Source: an uncultured Altererythrobacter sp. (GTDB lineage Bacteria > Pseudomonadota > Alphaproteobacteria > Sphingomonadales > Sphingomonadaceae). Taken from it: DNA of 64,000 nucleotides. The notes under the pieces were generated by a model. The model ran no database searches. It worked only from the letters and a program-made list of their open reading frames with translations, and was not told the DNA's origin. Where the stretch lies: NCBI GenBank assembly GCA_913055875.1, contig CAJXJY010000004.1:1-64000 (forward strand), given 5' to 3'. A program made the translations under genes and the position numbers. This document shows, piece by piece, positions 46,172 to 53,790 of the stretch (position 1 is its first letter; every line of letters starts with the position of its first letter).

Positions 46172-46986
46172 GCGAAATCGTCCCATTCGAAGCTGCCGCG
46201 AAAGCTCTCGGCGGCAGGGCCGGTCATCAGGATCGACCCGCTGCCCTCCCACGCGATCTCCAGCCGTCCCCCGGGCAGGTCGACCTGCACCGGGGAGGTG
46301 GCGAGCTTGCGCCGGATTGCCGCGACCGCCGTCGCGCAGGCGCCGGTGCCGCAGGCTCGCGTCAGCCCCGCGCCGCGTTCCCATACGCGCAGCCGGATCG
46401 CGCCCCCATGCACGCTCGCGACGTTGACGTTGACGCGCTCGGGGAACAGCGGATCGTGCTCGATCTCGGGACCGAGACGTTCCAGGTCGACCGCGTCGGC
46501 ATCGTCGACAAAGAACACCGCGTGCGGATTGCCGACATTGACCGCGAACGGCCGTTCGAGATCGTCCCATCCCACCGGCATTTCGGCGGTATCGGCAGGA
46601 TGGTCGAGCGGGATCGCATCCCATTCGAAGCGCGGCTGGCCCATATCGACCGTCGCACCGGCCCCGGCGGGTTGCAGCCCGATGATTCCAGCCGAGGTTT
46701 CGACCCTGGCGGGAGCGGCATGCAACAGGGCCACCGCCCGTGCGGCATTGCCGCAGGCTTCGACTTCGCCGCCGTCCGAGTTGAAGATGCGCATGGCGAA
46801 ATCGGCCGCGGTGGAGGGTTCGAGCAGGATCAGCTGGTCGCAGCCGATACCGGTGTTGCGGTCGGCCAACGCTTTGGCGATGGCGGATGTCATCGGCGGG
46901 GGCGCTTCGGCGCGCGCGTCGAGTACGACGAAGTCGTTGCCCAGCCCGTGCATCTTGACGAAGGAAACCCGCATAGCGGGTGGCAT
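46168..46986 (-). CDS. dapF: Diaminopimelate epimerase
   Basis: This 272-residue enzyme interconverts LL- and meso-diaminopimelate for lysine and peptidoglycan synthesis, without a cofactor. The two catalytic cysteines are Cys78 in EACGNAAR and Cys212 in RACGTGACA. The start FVKMHGLGNDFVVLD is standard. ATG 46986 begins MPPAM; Met5 at 46974 is the more typical start. It heads the leftward operon with mtaB and ftsY. Confidence 0.96.
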   Translation of the reverse strand: MPPAMRVSFVKMHGLGNDFVVLDARAEAPPPMTSAIAKALADRNTGIGCDQLILLEPSTAADFAMRIFNSDGGEVEACGNAARAVALLHAAPARVETSAGIIGLQPAGAGATVDMGQPRFEWDAIPLDHPADTAEMPVGWDDLERPFAVNVGNPHAVFFVDDADAVDLERLGPEIEHDPLFPERVNVNVASVHGGAIRLRVWERGAGLTRACGTGACATAVAAIRRKLATSPVQVDLPGGRLEIAWEGSGSILMTGPAAESFRGSFEWDDFA

Positions 46987-47017
46987 CTAGGTGCGGGGGC
47001 GCTGCGCGTCCAGTGCG

Positions 47018-48688
47018 CTAGGCGTTGCCGGCTTGCATCCGGTCGTCCGTGTCGGGTTCGTCGTCGGAGACGACGGGAGCGCCATCGCCGTCCGCCGAGT
47101 GCTCCGCCAGCCGTCCGAGCGCTTCGAGCCGCGTTCGCACGGTCGCGGCGTCTTCGGGCTGGCCGTAGTGATAGCCCTGGCCCTTGATGCTCTTGAACCC
47201 GCTCAGCGCGCCGAGGATCGAATCGTCCTCCACCCCTTCGGCGGTGACCGGCATTTCGAGCCCGTCGCCCAGTTGGATAATGGCGTCGACGATCTTCCTG
47301 CCGGAACCGTCTTCGCGCAGCTCGCCGATGAAGCTGCGGTCGATCTTGAGCTGGTCGAACGGCAGGTTGCGAAGTTGCGCGAGGCTGGAATAGCCGGTGC
47401 CGAAATCGTCGAGGCTGATCTTCACCCCCTGGTTGCGCAGGCTGGCGATCATCGAGCGCACCAGTGCGACGTTTTCCTGCAGGCAGCTTTCGGTGATTTC
47501 GATATCGAGCCGCTCGGGCGGAAAATTGTGCTTTACAAGCAGTTTGAGGATTCGCTGCGAAAACCACGGATCGTGCAATTGCAGCGCGGAGATGTTGACC
47601 GCCAGGGTGAGCTTGGGATCCCACGTCTTGGCATCCTCGAGCGCCTGCTCGATCAGCATTTCCGATAGCGGGGCGATCAGCCCCATTTCCTCGGCCACAG
47701 GAATGAAGGTGGACGGGCCGAGATGCCCGAATTCCTCCGACTTCCAGCGCGCCAGCATCTCGAAGCCGAGAATCTCGCCCGATTTGAGATCGATCTGCTG
47801 CTCGTAGAAGGGCACGAATTCGCGCTCCACGATTCCCTGCCGCAGCGCGTGCTCGAGCCGGTGGCGGAAACGCAACTCGTCTTCCATCTGCGGCTCGAAC
47901 CAGAAATGCCGGTTCTTGCCCTGCTTCTTGGCATGATACATCGCGATATCGGCCTTGTGCATCAGCCCCTTGGCGTCAGGAGGCTCGGTGCCGAAACTGC
48001 CCGCGTCGTCGATCGCGAGGCCGACCGATATCGTCACTTCGACCCCCACCTCGCCGAGATGGATCGGTGCCGCGACCCGTTCGATCAGACGCGCCGCGAA
48101 CCGTTCGATCTGTTCGTTGTTGTTGTCGCCCCGGGGAATGACGCAGGCGAACTCGTCGCCGCCGAGCCGGGCGCACAGCCCGTCGCGCGGCAGCAGCGCG
48201 GTGATGCGCTCGGCTATCTCGCGCAGCACCTTGTCGCCGGCGGAGTGTCCGTGCACGTCGTTGACCTGCTTGAAATTGTCGAGATCGATCATGACGAAGG
48301 CGACGTGGCGGTCGCTGGCTCCCTCGCGTGCGATCATCTCGTCGGTCGCGGGGGCGATGCTGCGCCGGTTGAGGCAGCCGGTCAGCGGATCGGTTTCGGC
48401 CAGAACGCGGGCGCGTTCCTCGGCCGATTTGCGCTCCTCGATCTCCTCGAGCAGCTCACGGTAGCGGCGCCAGCCGAAGATGATCAAGGCAACATTGAGC
48501 AGCAGCGCGTTGACGAGCAGCGTATCGGGGCCGGTGCCGATCCCCATCCAGCTGCGCGCGATCTGCGGCAGGACCGAGCCGCCGGTACCGAGAAACATCA
48601 GGATCGCGCCCGCAGCGATGCCGAGCGCGACCAGGTCGCGATCGGCTCGCTTCATGGTGTTTTTCAGTGCGGTTTTCGTGTCGCGCAT
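47018..48688 (-). CDS. Membrane-bound GGDEF/EAL protein (cyclic-di-GMP turnover)
   Basis: This 556-residue protein has two N-terminal membrane helices (about 18-35 and 57-73), a short coiled linker, then a GGDEF domain with the intact motif at 176-180. The EAL domain follows from about 285. The GGDEF domain could make c-di-GMP, but the inhibitory RxxD site is absent: the two positions hold Pro and Gly. In the EAL domain the motif reads EML at 310-312. The other catalytic elements (EITESCL, DDFGTGYSSL, KIDRSFI, TAEGVED) are intact, so hydrolysis is likely. A PilZ receptor gene lies at 52 kb. Net activity cannot be decided from sequence. Confidence 0.92.
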   Translation of the reverse strand: MRDTKTALKNTMKRADRDLVALGIAAGAILMFLGTGGSVLPQIARSWMGIGTGPDTLLVNALLLNVALIIFGWRRYRELLEEIEERKSAEERARVLAETDPLTGCLNRRSIAPATDEMIAREGASDRHVAFVMIDLDNFKQVNDVHGHSAGDKVLREIAERITALLPRDGLCARLGGDEFACVIPRGDNNNEQIERFAARLIERVAAPIHLGEVGVEVTISVGLAIDDAGSFGTEPPDAKGLMHKADIAMYHAKKQGKNRHFWFEPQMEDELRFRHRLEHALRQGIVEREFVPFYEQQIDLKSGEILGFEMLARWKSEEFGHLGPSTFIPVAEEMGLIAPLSEMLIEQALEDAKTWDPKLTLAVNISALQLHDPWFSQRILKLLVKHNFPPERLDIEITESCLQENVALVRSMIASLRNQGVKISLDDFGTGYSSLAQLRNLPFDQLKIDRSFIGELREDGSGRKIVDAIIQLGDGLEMPVTAEGVEDDSILGALSGFKSIKGQGYHYGQPEDAATVRTRLEALGRLAEHSADGDGAPVVSDDEPDTDDRMQAGNA

Positions 48689-48835
48689 TCAATTCACGGC
48701 TGGTCCGGCCACCGTGCCCCCGGGTGCATGTGTGCCCGCACCCTATCGCAGGCCGTGCTGAAAAAGAGGTTAACTCGACGGTTGCGTCCGTCTAACGCCG
48801 CCCGAAACCCGCCCGGCAAACAGATGGAGAATGCA

Positions 48836-49246
48836 ATGGCGCGCTACTGGCTGATGAAATCGGAACCCTTCAAATACGGATGGGACGATCTCGTCGCCGA
48901 GGGCGAGGGCACCTGGGACGGGGTGCGCAATTACCGCGCGCGAAACAATCTCGCCGCGATGGAAGTGGGCGACCAGGCGTTCTTCTACCACTCGCGCGAG
49001 GGCCTCGAGATCGTCGGTATCTGCGAGATCTCGGTCGCCGGGATCACCGATCCGACCGATCCGGAGGGCAAATGGGCGGCGGTCAAGGTCAAGCCCAGGA
49101 CCAAGCTGCCCAACCCGGTCACGCTCAAGCAGATCAAGGCGGAACCGCGGCTGGCGGATTGCGAACTGGTCCGGCTCTCGCGCCTGTCGGTCGCCGAGAT
49201 CACGCCCGAGGAATGGTCGATCATCCTCGAGATGGCGGGGATCTGA
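48836..49246 (+). CDS. EVE domain-containing protein
   Basis: This 136-residue protein begins MARYWLMKSEPFKYGWDDL and is a single EVE domain, a PUA-related fold that binds modified bases in nucleic acids. Family marks are WDGVRNYRARNNL, GDQAFFYHS and VKVKPRTKLPNPVTL. Bacterial members often stand near thymocytin-like or RNA-related genes, but none is adjacent here. GGAG lies 7 nt before ATG 48836; ATG 48824 is an alternative. It is divergent from the GGDEF/EAL gene. Its ligand is unknown. Confidence 0.92.
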   Translation: MARYWLMKSEPFKYGWDDLVAEGEGTWDGVRNYRARNNLAAMEVGDQAFFYHSREGLEIVGICEISVAGITDPTDPEGKWAAVKVKPRTKLPNPVTLKQIKAEPRLADCELVRLSRLSVAEITPEEWSIILEMAGI

Positions 49247-49333
49247 GCATCAACGAACACGGTTAATGTCCCGCCCTGCGACGGTTCGCAATCGCGGGAA
49301 GCGAGATGGTTAGCGGTGCGTTAACAGCCCCCG

Positions 49334-49525
49334 ATGCGCAGATCGCTAGTACTTTCCGACGAAGCCGCCCGGCACCCGTTCCTGGCCTCGCTTCCCCCGC
49401 ATGTCCGCACTGGCGAGGTGCCCGTCGCCCCGCGTCCGCGCTGGCGGGTGGCACGGCAGGACATTCGCGGGTTCTTCGCCGCCTATTTCGCCAGCCTGGT
49501 GGTGGTCGCAATCTTCATTTTCTGA
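49334..49525 (+). CDS. Small single-pass membrane protein, hypothetical
   Basis: A 63-residue reading frame encodes a polar N-terminus (LVLSDEAARHPFLASLPPHV), a basic patch (RPRWRVARQD) and a C-terminal helix (FFAAYFASLVVVAIFIF). This tail-anchored layout and the coding-like composition suggest a real gene. No strong Shine-Dalgarno precedes ATG 49334. I know no function. A long palindrome begins 32 bp after its stop. Confidence 0.55.
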   Translation: MRRSLVLSDEAARHPFLASLPPHVRTGEVPVAPRPRWRVARQDIRGFFAAYFASLVVVAIFIF

Positions 49526-49556
49526 GTTGTAGTGGAGCTTTTTCAGCTACGCTGAA

Positions 49557-49639
49557 GCGGCACCGGCCCGCTCCCCCACCCGGCCACCCCGACCATAGTA
49601 TCCTATGGGTGGCCGGGTGGGGGAGCGGGCCGGTGCCGC
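49557..49639. repeat. Perfect 33-bp palindrome with ATAGTATCCTAT loop
   Basis: The 33-bp arms at 49557-49589 and 49607-49639 are exact reverse complements and flank a 17-nt loop containing CATAGTATCCTAT. The inner part, CCCCCACCCGGCCACCCC through the loop to GGGTGGCCG, is shared with a second element at 51753-51879. The outer arms are not shared. Confidence 0.95.
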
Positions 49640-49667
49640 ATCCGTTTCGGCTATGCCGAAACCAGGC

Positions 49668-51002
49668 CTACACCGTCGCAGCCGACCGTTCGGCCGCGAG
49701 CAGGCGCCTGCCGAGCCAAGCCGAAATCAGGCACATCGCCGCGCTGATCAGGACCTGTTCGACGATCGGCACGCCCGCGGCGCTCATTGCCATCGCGAGC
49801 AGCGACCCGGTGACCATCGCGCCCGAATTGACGATATTGTTGGCCGCGATCGTGCGCGATGCCTTGTCCGGTGCGACCCGGGTGGTGAGGAAGGCGTAGA
49901 GCGGCACGACGAACATCCCGCCCGCCACAGCGATGCCGAGCAGGCACAGCAGCAGCACCGCCGCCATCGGCCAGCCGAGAAACGCGGCGACATCGAGCAA
50001 TTCGGTCGGCTGGTCCGCCTGCCACAGTTTGGCGACGACGTAGAAGGCGACCACGAACATCCCCATCACGATCACCGATTGCGGGGCGTAGCGCGCGGAT
50101 ACCTCGCCCTTGAGCAGCGCGTTGATCGCCACCGAGCCGATCGCCACGCCGACCGAAAACACGACCAGGAAGATGCTCGCCACTTCCTTGCTCGCCATGA
50201 TGACGTTCTTCGCCAGCGGGGGGAACTGGATGAACAGCACCGCGCCGATGGTCCAGAAGAAGCTGATCGCGAGGATCGCGTAATAGACTTCGCGATTGTG
50301 CATCGTCTCGCGGATGAGGCGGGCGGATGCGCGCAGGATATGCCAGTCGAGCTGTTCGACGGCGCCCTGCGGCGGGGCGGTCGGCACCTGGCGGCTGACC
50401 AGATAACCGACCACCGAGGTGACGACGATCGCTCCCGCGGCGACCTGGACCGGGATCCACCCGGCGAGAATCGTCCCGGCGAGGATCGCGACATAGGTTC
50501 CCGCTTCGACCAGCCCGGTGCCCGCAAGCACCTCCTCCTTCCTGAGGTGCTGCGGCAGGATCGCGTATTTGATCGGCCCGAGGAAGGTCGACTGGACGCC
50601 CGTCAGGAACAGTGCGAGCAGCATCAGGAGGATCGGTACGCTCGTTTCCAGCCCGAACACGGTGACGGGCATCGCATAGCCCTTCCACGCCAGCAGCAAA
50701 CCGCTGCCGCCGATCAGCATCAGCACGATCTCGCATGCCTTGACCTTGCGGATGATCGCGGCCTTGTCGCGCATGTCGGCAAGCTGTCCGGCGAGCGCCG
50801 AGAGCAGGAAAAACGGCAGGATGAACAGGAACGAGGCGACGCCGCTGAACAGCCCTTCGGCTTCTTCGGACTGATAGATGCTGTAGACCACGAACAGCAC
50901 CATCGCGGTCTTGTAGAGATTGTCGTTGAAGGCGTTGAACAGCTGGGTGACGAACAGCGGCAGGAATCGCCGGCGGCGCAGCAGATGCGTCGATGTCGTC
51001 AT
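49668..51002 (-). CDS. MFS transporter, lysophospholipid-transporter-like
   Basis: This 444-residue protein has about 12 membrane helices. It starts RRRFLPLFVTQLFNAFNDNLYKTAMV, which matches the LplT/Aas-type MFS branch (FxTQFxxAFNDNxxK). A loop with DMRDKAAIIRKVK after the second helix pair is typical of MFS motif A. LplT moves lysophospholipids inward for re-acylation, and pgsA stands just across the divergent start, so a phospholipid role is plausible. No acyltransferase domain is fused. ATG 51002 was chosen. Substrate is inferred from family only. Confidence 0.82.
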   Translation of the reverse strand: MTTSTHLLRRRRFLPLFVTQLFNAFNDNLYKTAMVLFVVYSIYQSEEAEGLFSGVASFLFILPFFLLSALAGQLADMRDKAAIIRKVKACEIVLMLIGGSGLLLAWKGYAMPVTVFGLETSVPILLMLLALFLTGVQSTFLGPIKYAILPQHLRKEEVLAGTGLVEAGTYVAILAGTILAGWIPVQVAAGAIVVTSVVGYLVSRQVPTAPPQGAVEQLDWHILRASARLIRETMHNREVYYAILAISFFWTIGAVLFIQFPPLAKNVIMASKEVASIFLVVFSVGVAIGSVAINALLKGEVSARYAPQSVIVMGMFVVAFYVVAKLWQADQPTELLDVAAFLGWPMAAVLLLCLLGIAVAGGMFVVPLYAFLTTRVAPDKASRTIAANNIVNSGAMVTGSLLAMAMSAAGVPIVEQVLISAAMCLISAWLGRRLLAAERSAATV

Positions 51003-51110
51003 GCGCGGGCGCCCCTCTCGTCCTCCGCCATGCTGTAACGTGCTGGCGGCGGCGGACAAGGGCGGATCGCCGCTTTTGCTCCGCCGCATGAACCGCTAGG
51101 AGGGGCCGCG

Positions 51111-51704
51111 ATGCTGACGCTCCCCAATATCCTGACGCTGTCGCGCATCCTCGCGGTGCCGTTTCTCGCCTTCCTGCTGTGGTGGCCGGGCTGGGAACTG
51201 GGCTACGCGCTCGCTTTCGCGCTCTACTGCCTGATGGGGGTGACCGACTATTTCGACGGCTATCTCGCCCGGTCGAGCGGGGCGGTATCGAAGCTCGGCA
51301 TGTTCCTCGATCCGATCGCGGACAAGATCATGGTCGCCGCGGTCATCCTGGTGCTGACCGCGCAGGGGTGGCTGCGCGGACCGGTGGTGGGCGATTTCCA
51401 CGTCATCGCCGGGCTTGTCATCCTGATCCGCGAGATTGCGGTCTCGGGCCTGCGCGAATTCCTCGGCGGACTGCAGGTCTCGGTGCCGGTCAGCCGGCTG
51501 GCGAAGTGGAAGACGACCTTCCAGATGGGCTCGCTCGGCTCGCTGATCCTGGCCGGCGCACTGCCGGGCTGGACCTTCGAAGCGGGCGAACGGCTGTTCA
51601 ACGTGCCGCACACGGTCGGCATCTGGAGCCTGTGGGCGGCGGCGATCCTGACGCTGGTAACCGGGTGGGATTACCTGCGGGTCGGCCTCAGGCACATGGA
51701 CTGA
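51111..51704 (+). CDS. pgsA: CDP-diacylglycerol-glycerol-3-phosphate 3-phosphatidyltransferase
   Basis: This 197-residue membrane enzyme makes phosphatidylglycerol phosphate, the precursor of phosphatidylglycerol and cardiolipin. It starts MLTLPNILTLSRI, the normal family N-terminus. The CDP-alcohol phosphotransferase signature is met by DYFDGYLARSSG with LGMFLDPIADK. About four to five helices follow. GGAGGGGCCGCG lies upstream of the ATG. It is divergent from the MFS gene, and a small hairpin and a palindrome follow. Confidence 0.94.
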   Translation: MLTLPNILTLSRILAVPFLAFLLWWPGWELGYALAFALYCLMGVTDYFDGYLARSSGAVSKLGMFLDPIADKIMVAAVILVLTAQGWLRGPVVGDFHVIAGLVILIREIAVSGLREFLGGLQVSVPVSRLAKWKTTFQMGSLGSLILAGALPGWTFEAGERLFNVPHTVGIWSLWAAAILTLVTGWDYLRVGLRHMD

Positions 51705-51729
51705 GTTGCGGGAGCTTTTGTCGCGTGCA

Positions 51730-51749
51730 GGAAGCACCTCCGTGCTTCC
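51730..51749 (+). terminator. Small hairpin after pgsA
   Basis: A perfect 8-bp stem (GGAAGCAC with GTGCTTCC) closes a CTCC loop 25 bp after the pgsA stop. No T-tract follows, so its role as a terminator is uncertain. Confidence 0.4.
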
Positions 51750-51752
51750 CTT

Positions 51753-51879
51753 GGCTGTTCCATCCCACGCCCCCACCCGGCCACCCCGACGATAGTAGCC
51801 TATGGGTGGCCGCCGTCCGGGGAAGCATTCCCCCGGAATCCTTCCTGATCCCGAACGCGGGGCGTGGGATGGAACAGCC
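51753..51879. repeat. Long palindrome related to 49557-49639
   Basis: Perfect 21-bp outer arms (GGCTGTTCCATCCCACGCCC then C at 51753-51773, and its inverse at 51859-51879) enclose the same inner core as the element at 49557. The core is ACCCGGCCACCCCGAC, a CGATAGTAGCCTAT loop and GGGTGGCCG. About 45 extra bases lie on the right side of the core. With the adjacent hairpin it occupies most of the 245-bp gap between pgsA and the PilZ gene. Confidence 0.9.
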
Positions 51880-51949
51880 CCGGCGGTCCGACATTTGCCA
51901 CGCAGCGACAGGTCTCGTCACCGCCGGAAGCCAAAACCCTCGCCGAGCC

Positions 51950-52312
51950 CTAGTCCAGCGTCCCCGCGGCTGCGTGGAGCGTCTCGACCAGCGGTATCCC
52001 GAACCGGTCGCGCGGGTCATTGCGGTCGAAATCCTCTTCCTCGACATAGCCGAATTTCTCGACGACGGCGGGGTGGAGCAGGTGGTCGAATTTGACCCCT
52101 GCATTGCGGCCGATCCGCCATGCGATCCGGCCCGGAGCACTCAACTTTTCGCTAAGCAACACCTCGACTTCGGCCCCTTCGGATAGCGTGCTGCTGCGGC
52201 TCTCGATCATGCAGCCGCCGCAGGAAAGATTATAGAGTGCGACGCGTTCGCGTTTGCCTGCGATTGCGCACAGGATCATTTCGTCGGTCTGAAACCGATT
52301 ATATGCTCTCAT
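51950..52312 (-). CDS. PilZ domain-like protein
   Basis: This 120-residue protein resembles a single PilZ domain, the usual receptor for cyclic-di-GMP. The second motif, normally D/N-x-S-x2-G, is present as NLSCGGCMIES. The first motif (RxxxR) is not clearly seen; RERVAL is the nearest stretch. The beta-barrel end motif fits GRIAWRIGRNAGVKF. Binding of c-di-GMP is therefore uncertain. It ends at 51950 near a palindrome and starts 79 bp from oxyR's 3' end. A GGDEF/EAL enzyme lies 3 kb to the left. Confidence 0.75.
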   Translation of the reverse strand: MRAYNRFQTDEMILCAIAGKRERVALYNLSCGGCMIESRSSTLSEGAEVEVLLSEKLSAPGRIAWRIGRNAGVKFDHLLHPAVVEKFGYVEEEDFDRNDPRDRFGIPLVETLHAAAGTLD

Positions 52313-52391
52313 GGTACTGGTCCCGTTCAGTGTGTCCCGGGATCGCGCTTACGCCCGCATTTACCAATATTTGGTGAACCTCTGCCGTGCG

Positions 52392-53288
52392 TTAGCCGGC
52401 CCGCAGCTCTTCCGCGAGCAGTTCGAAATCGGATTTGCGCGGCGAGTTCTTGCGCCAGATCAGCGCGATTTCGCGACTTGCCGCTTTCGATTTCAGGGGT
52501 CGGGCGACGACGTCGGTCTCATGCAGGATACCGGCGTCGAGCGCCATTGCGGGCAGCATGGTGAGGCCGAGATCGTTGTCGACCATCTGCACCAGCGTGT
52601 GCAGGCTGGTGCCGATCATCGTCGCCGAGGCGCGCAGCTCGGGCCGGTTGCAGGCCGCGAGCGCGTGCTCCTTGAGACAATGCCCGTCCTCGAGCAGCAG
52701 CAGCCGTCCTTCATCGATCATCGCCGGCGGGATCGTCTCGGGCGGATCGCGCGGATCGTCCTTGGGGAAGGCGACGTAGAGCGCATCGTCGGCGATATGC
52801 GCCATCTCGACCTCGCCGGTGGCGAAGGGGAGGGCGAGCAGCACGCAATCGACCCGGCCGTGCTGCAGGCTCTCGACCGCATCGTGGCTGGTCTCCTCGC
52901 GCAGGAACAGCTTGAGGTCGGGGCGCTCCTTGCGCAGCCGCGGCAGGATGCGCGGCAGCATGAACGGGGCGATGGTCGGGATGACGCTCATCCGCAGCGT
53001 GCCCGACAGCGGCTTGCCGCTCGCCTGGACGAGATCGCTGAGTTCCTCCGCCTCGCGCAGCAGCCGGTGCGCCTTCTCGACCACCTGCTCGCCGAGCGCG
53101 GTGAAGCGCACCACGCGGCGGCTGCGCTCGACCAAAGTCACTCCGAGCAGTGATTCCAATTCGCGGATGCCCGCGCTGAGCGTCGACTGCGACACGAAAG
53201 ACGCCTCCGCCGCGCGCCCGAAATGCCCGTGCTCGTGCAGCGCGACAAGATACTGCAGCTGCTTGATCGTGGGGAGGTAGCTCGACAT
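52392..53288 (-). CDS. oxyR: Hydrogen peroxide-inducible activator OxyR (LysR family)
   Basis: This 298-residue LysR-type regulator starts with a helix-turn-helix (KQLQYLVALHEHGHFGRAAE). The redox switch cysteines expected for OxyR are Cys204 and Cys213 in EDGHCLKEHALAAC, spaced nine residues apart as in E. coli C199/C208. It senses peroxide by forming this disulfide and activates antioxidant genes. No catalase or alkyl hydroperoxide reductase gene is next to it, so its targets lie elsewhere. Confidence 0.92.
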   Translation of the reverse strand: MSSYLPTIKQLQYLVALHEHGHFGRAAEASFVSQSTLSAGIRELESLLGVTLVERSRRVVRFTALGEQVVEKAHRLLREAEELSDLVQASGKPLSGTLRMSVIPTIAPFMLPRILPRLRKERPDLKLFLREETSHDAVESLQHGRVDCVLLALPFATGEVEMAHIADDALYVAFPKDDPRDPPETIPPAMIDEGRLLLLEDGHCLKEHALAACNRPELRASATMIGTSLHTLVQMVDNDLGLTMLPAMALDAGILHETDVVARPLKSKAASREIALIWRKNSPRKSDFELLAEELRAG

Positions 53289-53323
53289 CGCTTGTTAACC
53301 GGCTGGATCGAATGGTCGCGTAA

Positions 53324-53779
53324 TCAATTCGCTGCTATGATGTCATCCATGAAGTGCAAAGGCTGTATCCAAGTCGAATCAGGCACTTTCAATCCGAGTT
53401 TGCGAGCGATTGCAGCAATATGATCAACGCAGTCGGAAACACCAATCTGATAGGTGCCGTTTGTATTCCAGCGATCTCGTTCTCGTTCTGCAGCCTCGAA
53501 ATCGTCCCGGTCTACCAAAACGGTCAATTTTCGTTCGGCGCGACGCTCATGATCCGGCTTCAGGATACCTGGACCGCCGAAAATAACGTCGTAGAGAAGT
53601 GTTTTTTTGGGATAGAATCCGATGGCCTTCGAGACGCTCATTCTTGCCTGATCGTTTTCTTCTTCCCAGATTATATACGCATGACCAACTTTGCTGGACC
53701 AGTCGATGCCAACGGCCGCAAATGTAATTCCCTGCTTTCGGGCGGAACTGCTTCGCCTCAAGTCTATTATATCCGCCAC
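53324..53779 (-). CDS. Hypothetical protein, possibly a permuted papain-like enzyme
   Basis: This 151-residue protein starts at GTG 53779, preceded by a strong GGAGAAGG. It has no signal peptide. KVGHAYIIWEEE supplies a histidine (His33) at the start of a strand, and TYQIGVSDCVDHIAAIA supplies a cysteine (Cys117) at the start of a helix. The His-before-Cys order is that of circularly permuted papain-like folds (YiiX, DUF4105 or LRAT-like). This is inference. The gene is visibly richer in A and T than its neighbours and uses less GC-biased codons, which suggests recent acquisition. It sits between oxyR and rnd, 12 bp from the rnd stop. Confidence 0.75.
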   Translation of the reverse strand: MADIIDLRRSSSARKQGITFAAVGIDWSSKVGHAYIIWEEENDQARMSVSKAIGFYPKKTLLYDVIFGGPGILKPDHERRAERKLTVLVDRDDFEAAERERDRWNTNGTYQIGVSDCVDHIAAIARKLGLKVPDSTWIQPLHFMDDIIAAN

Positions 53780-53790
53780 AAACCTTCTCC

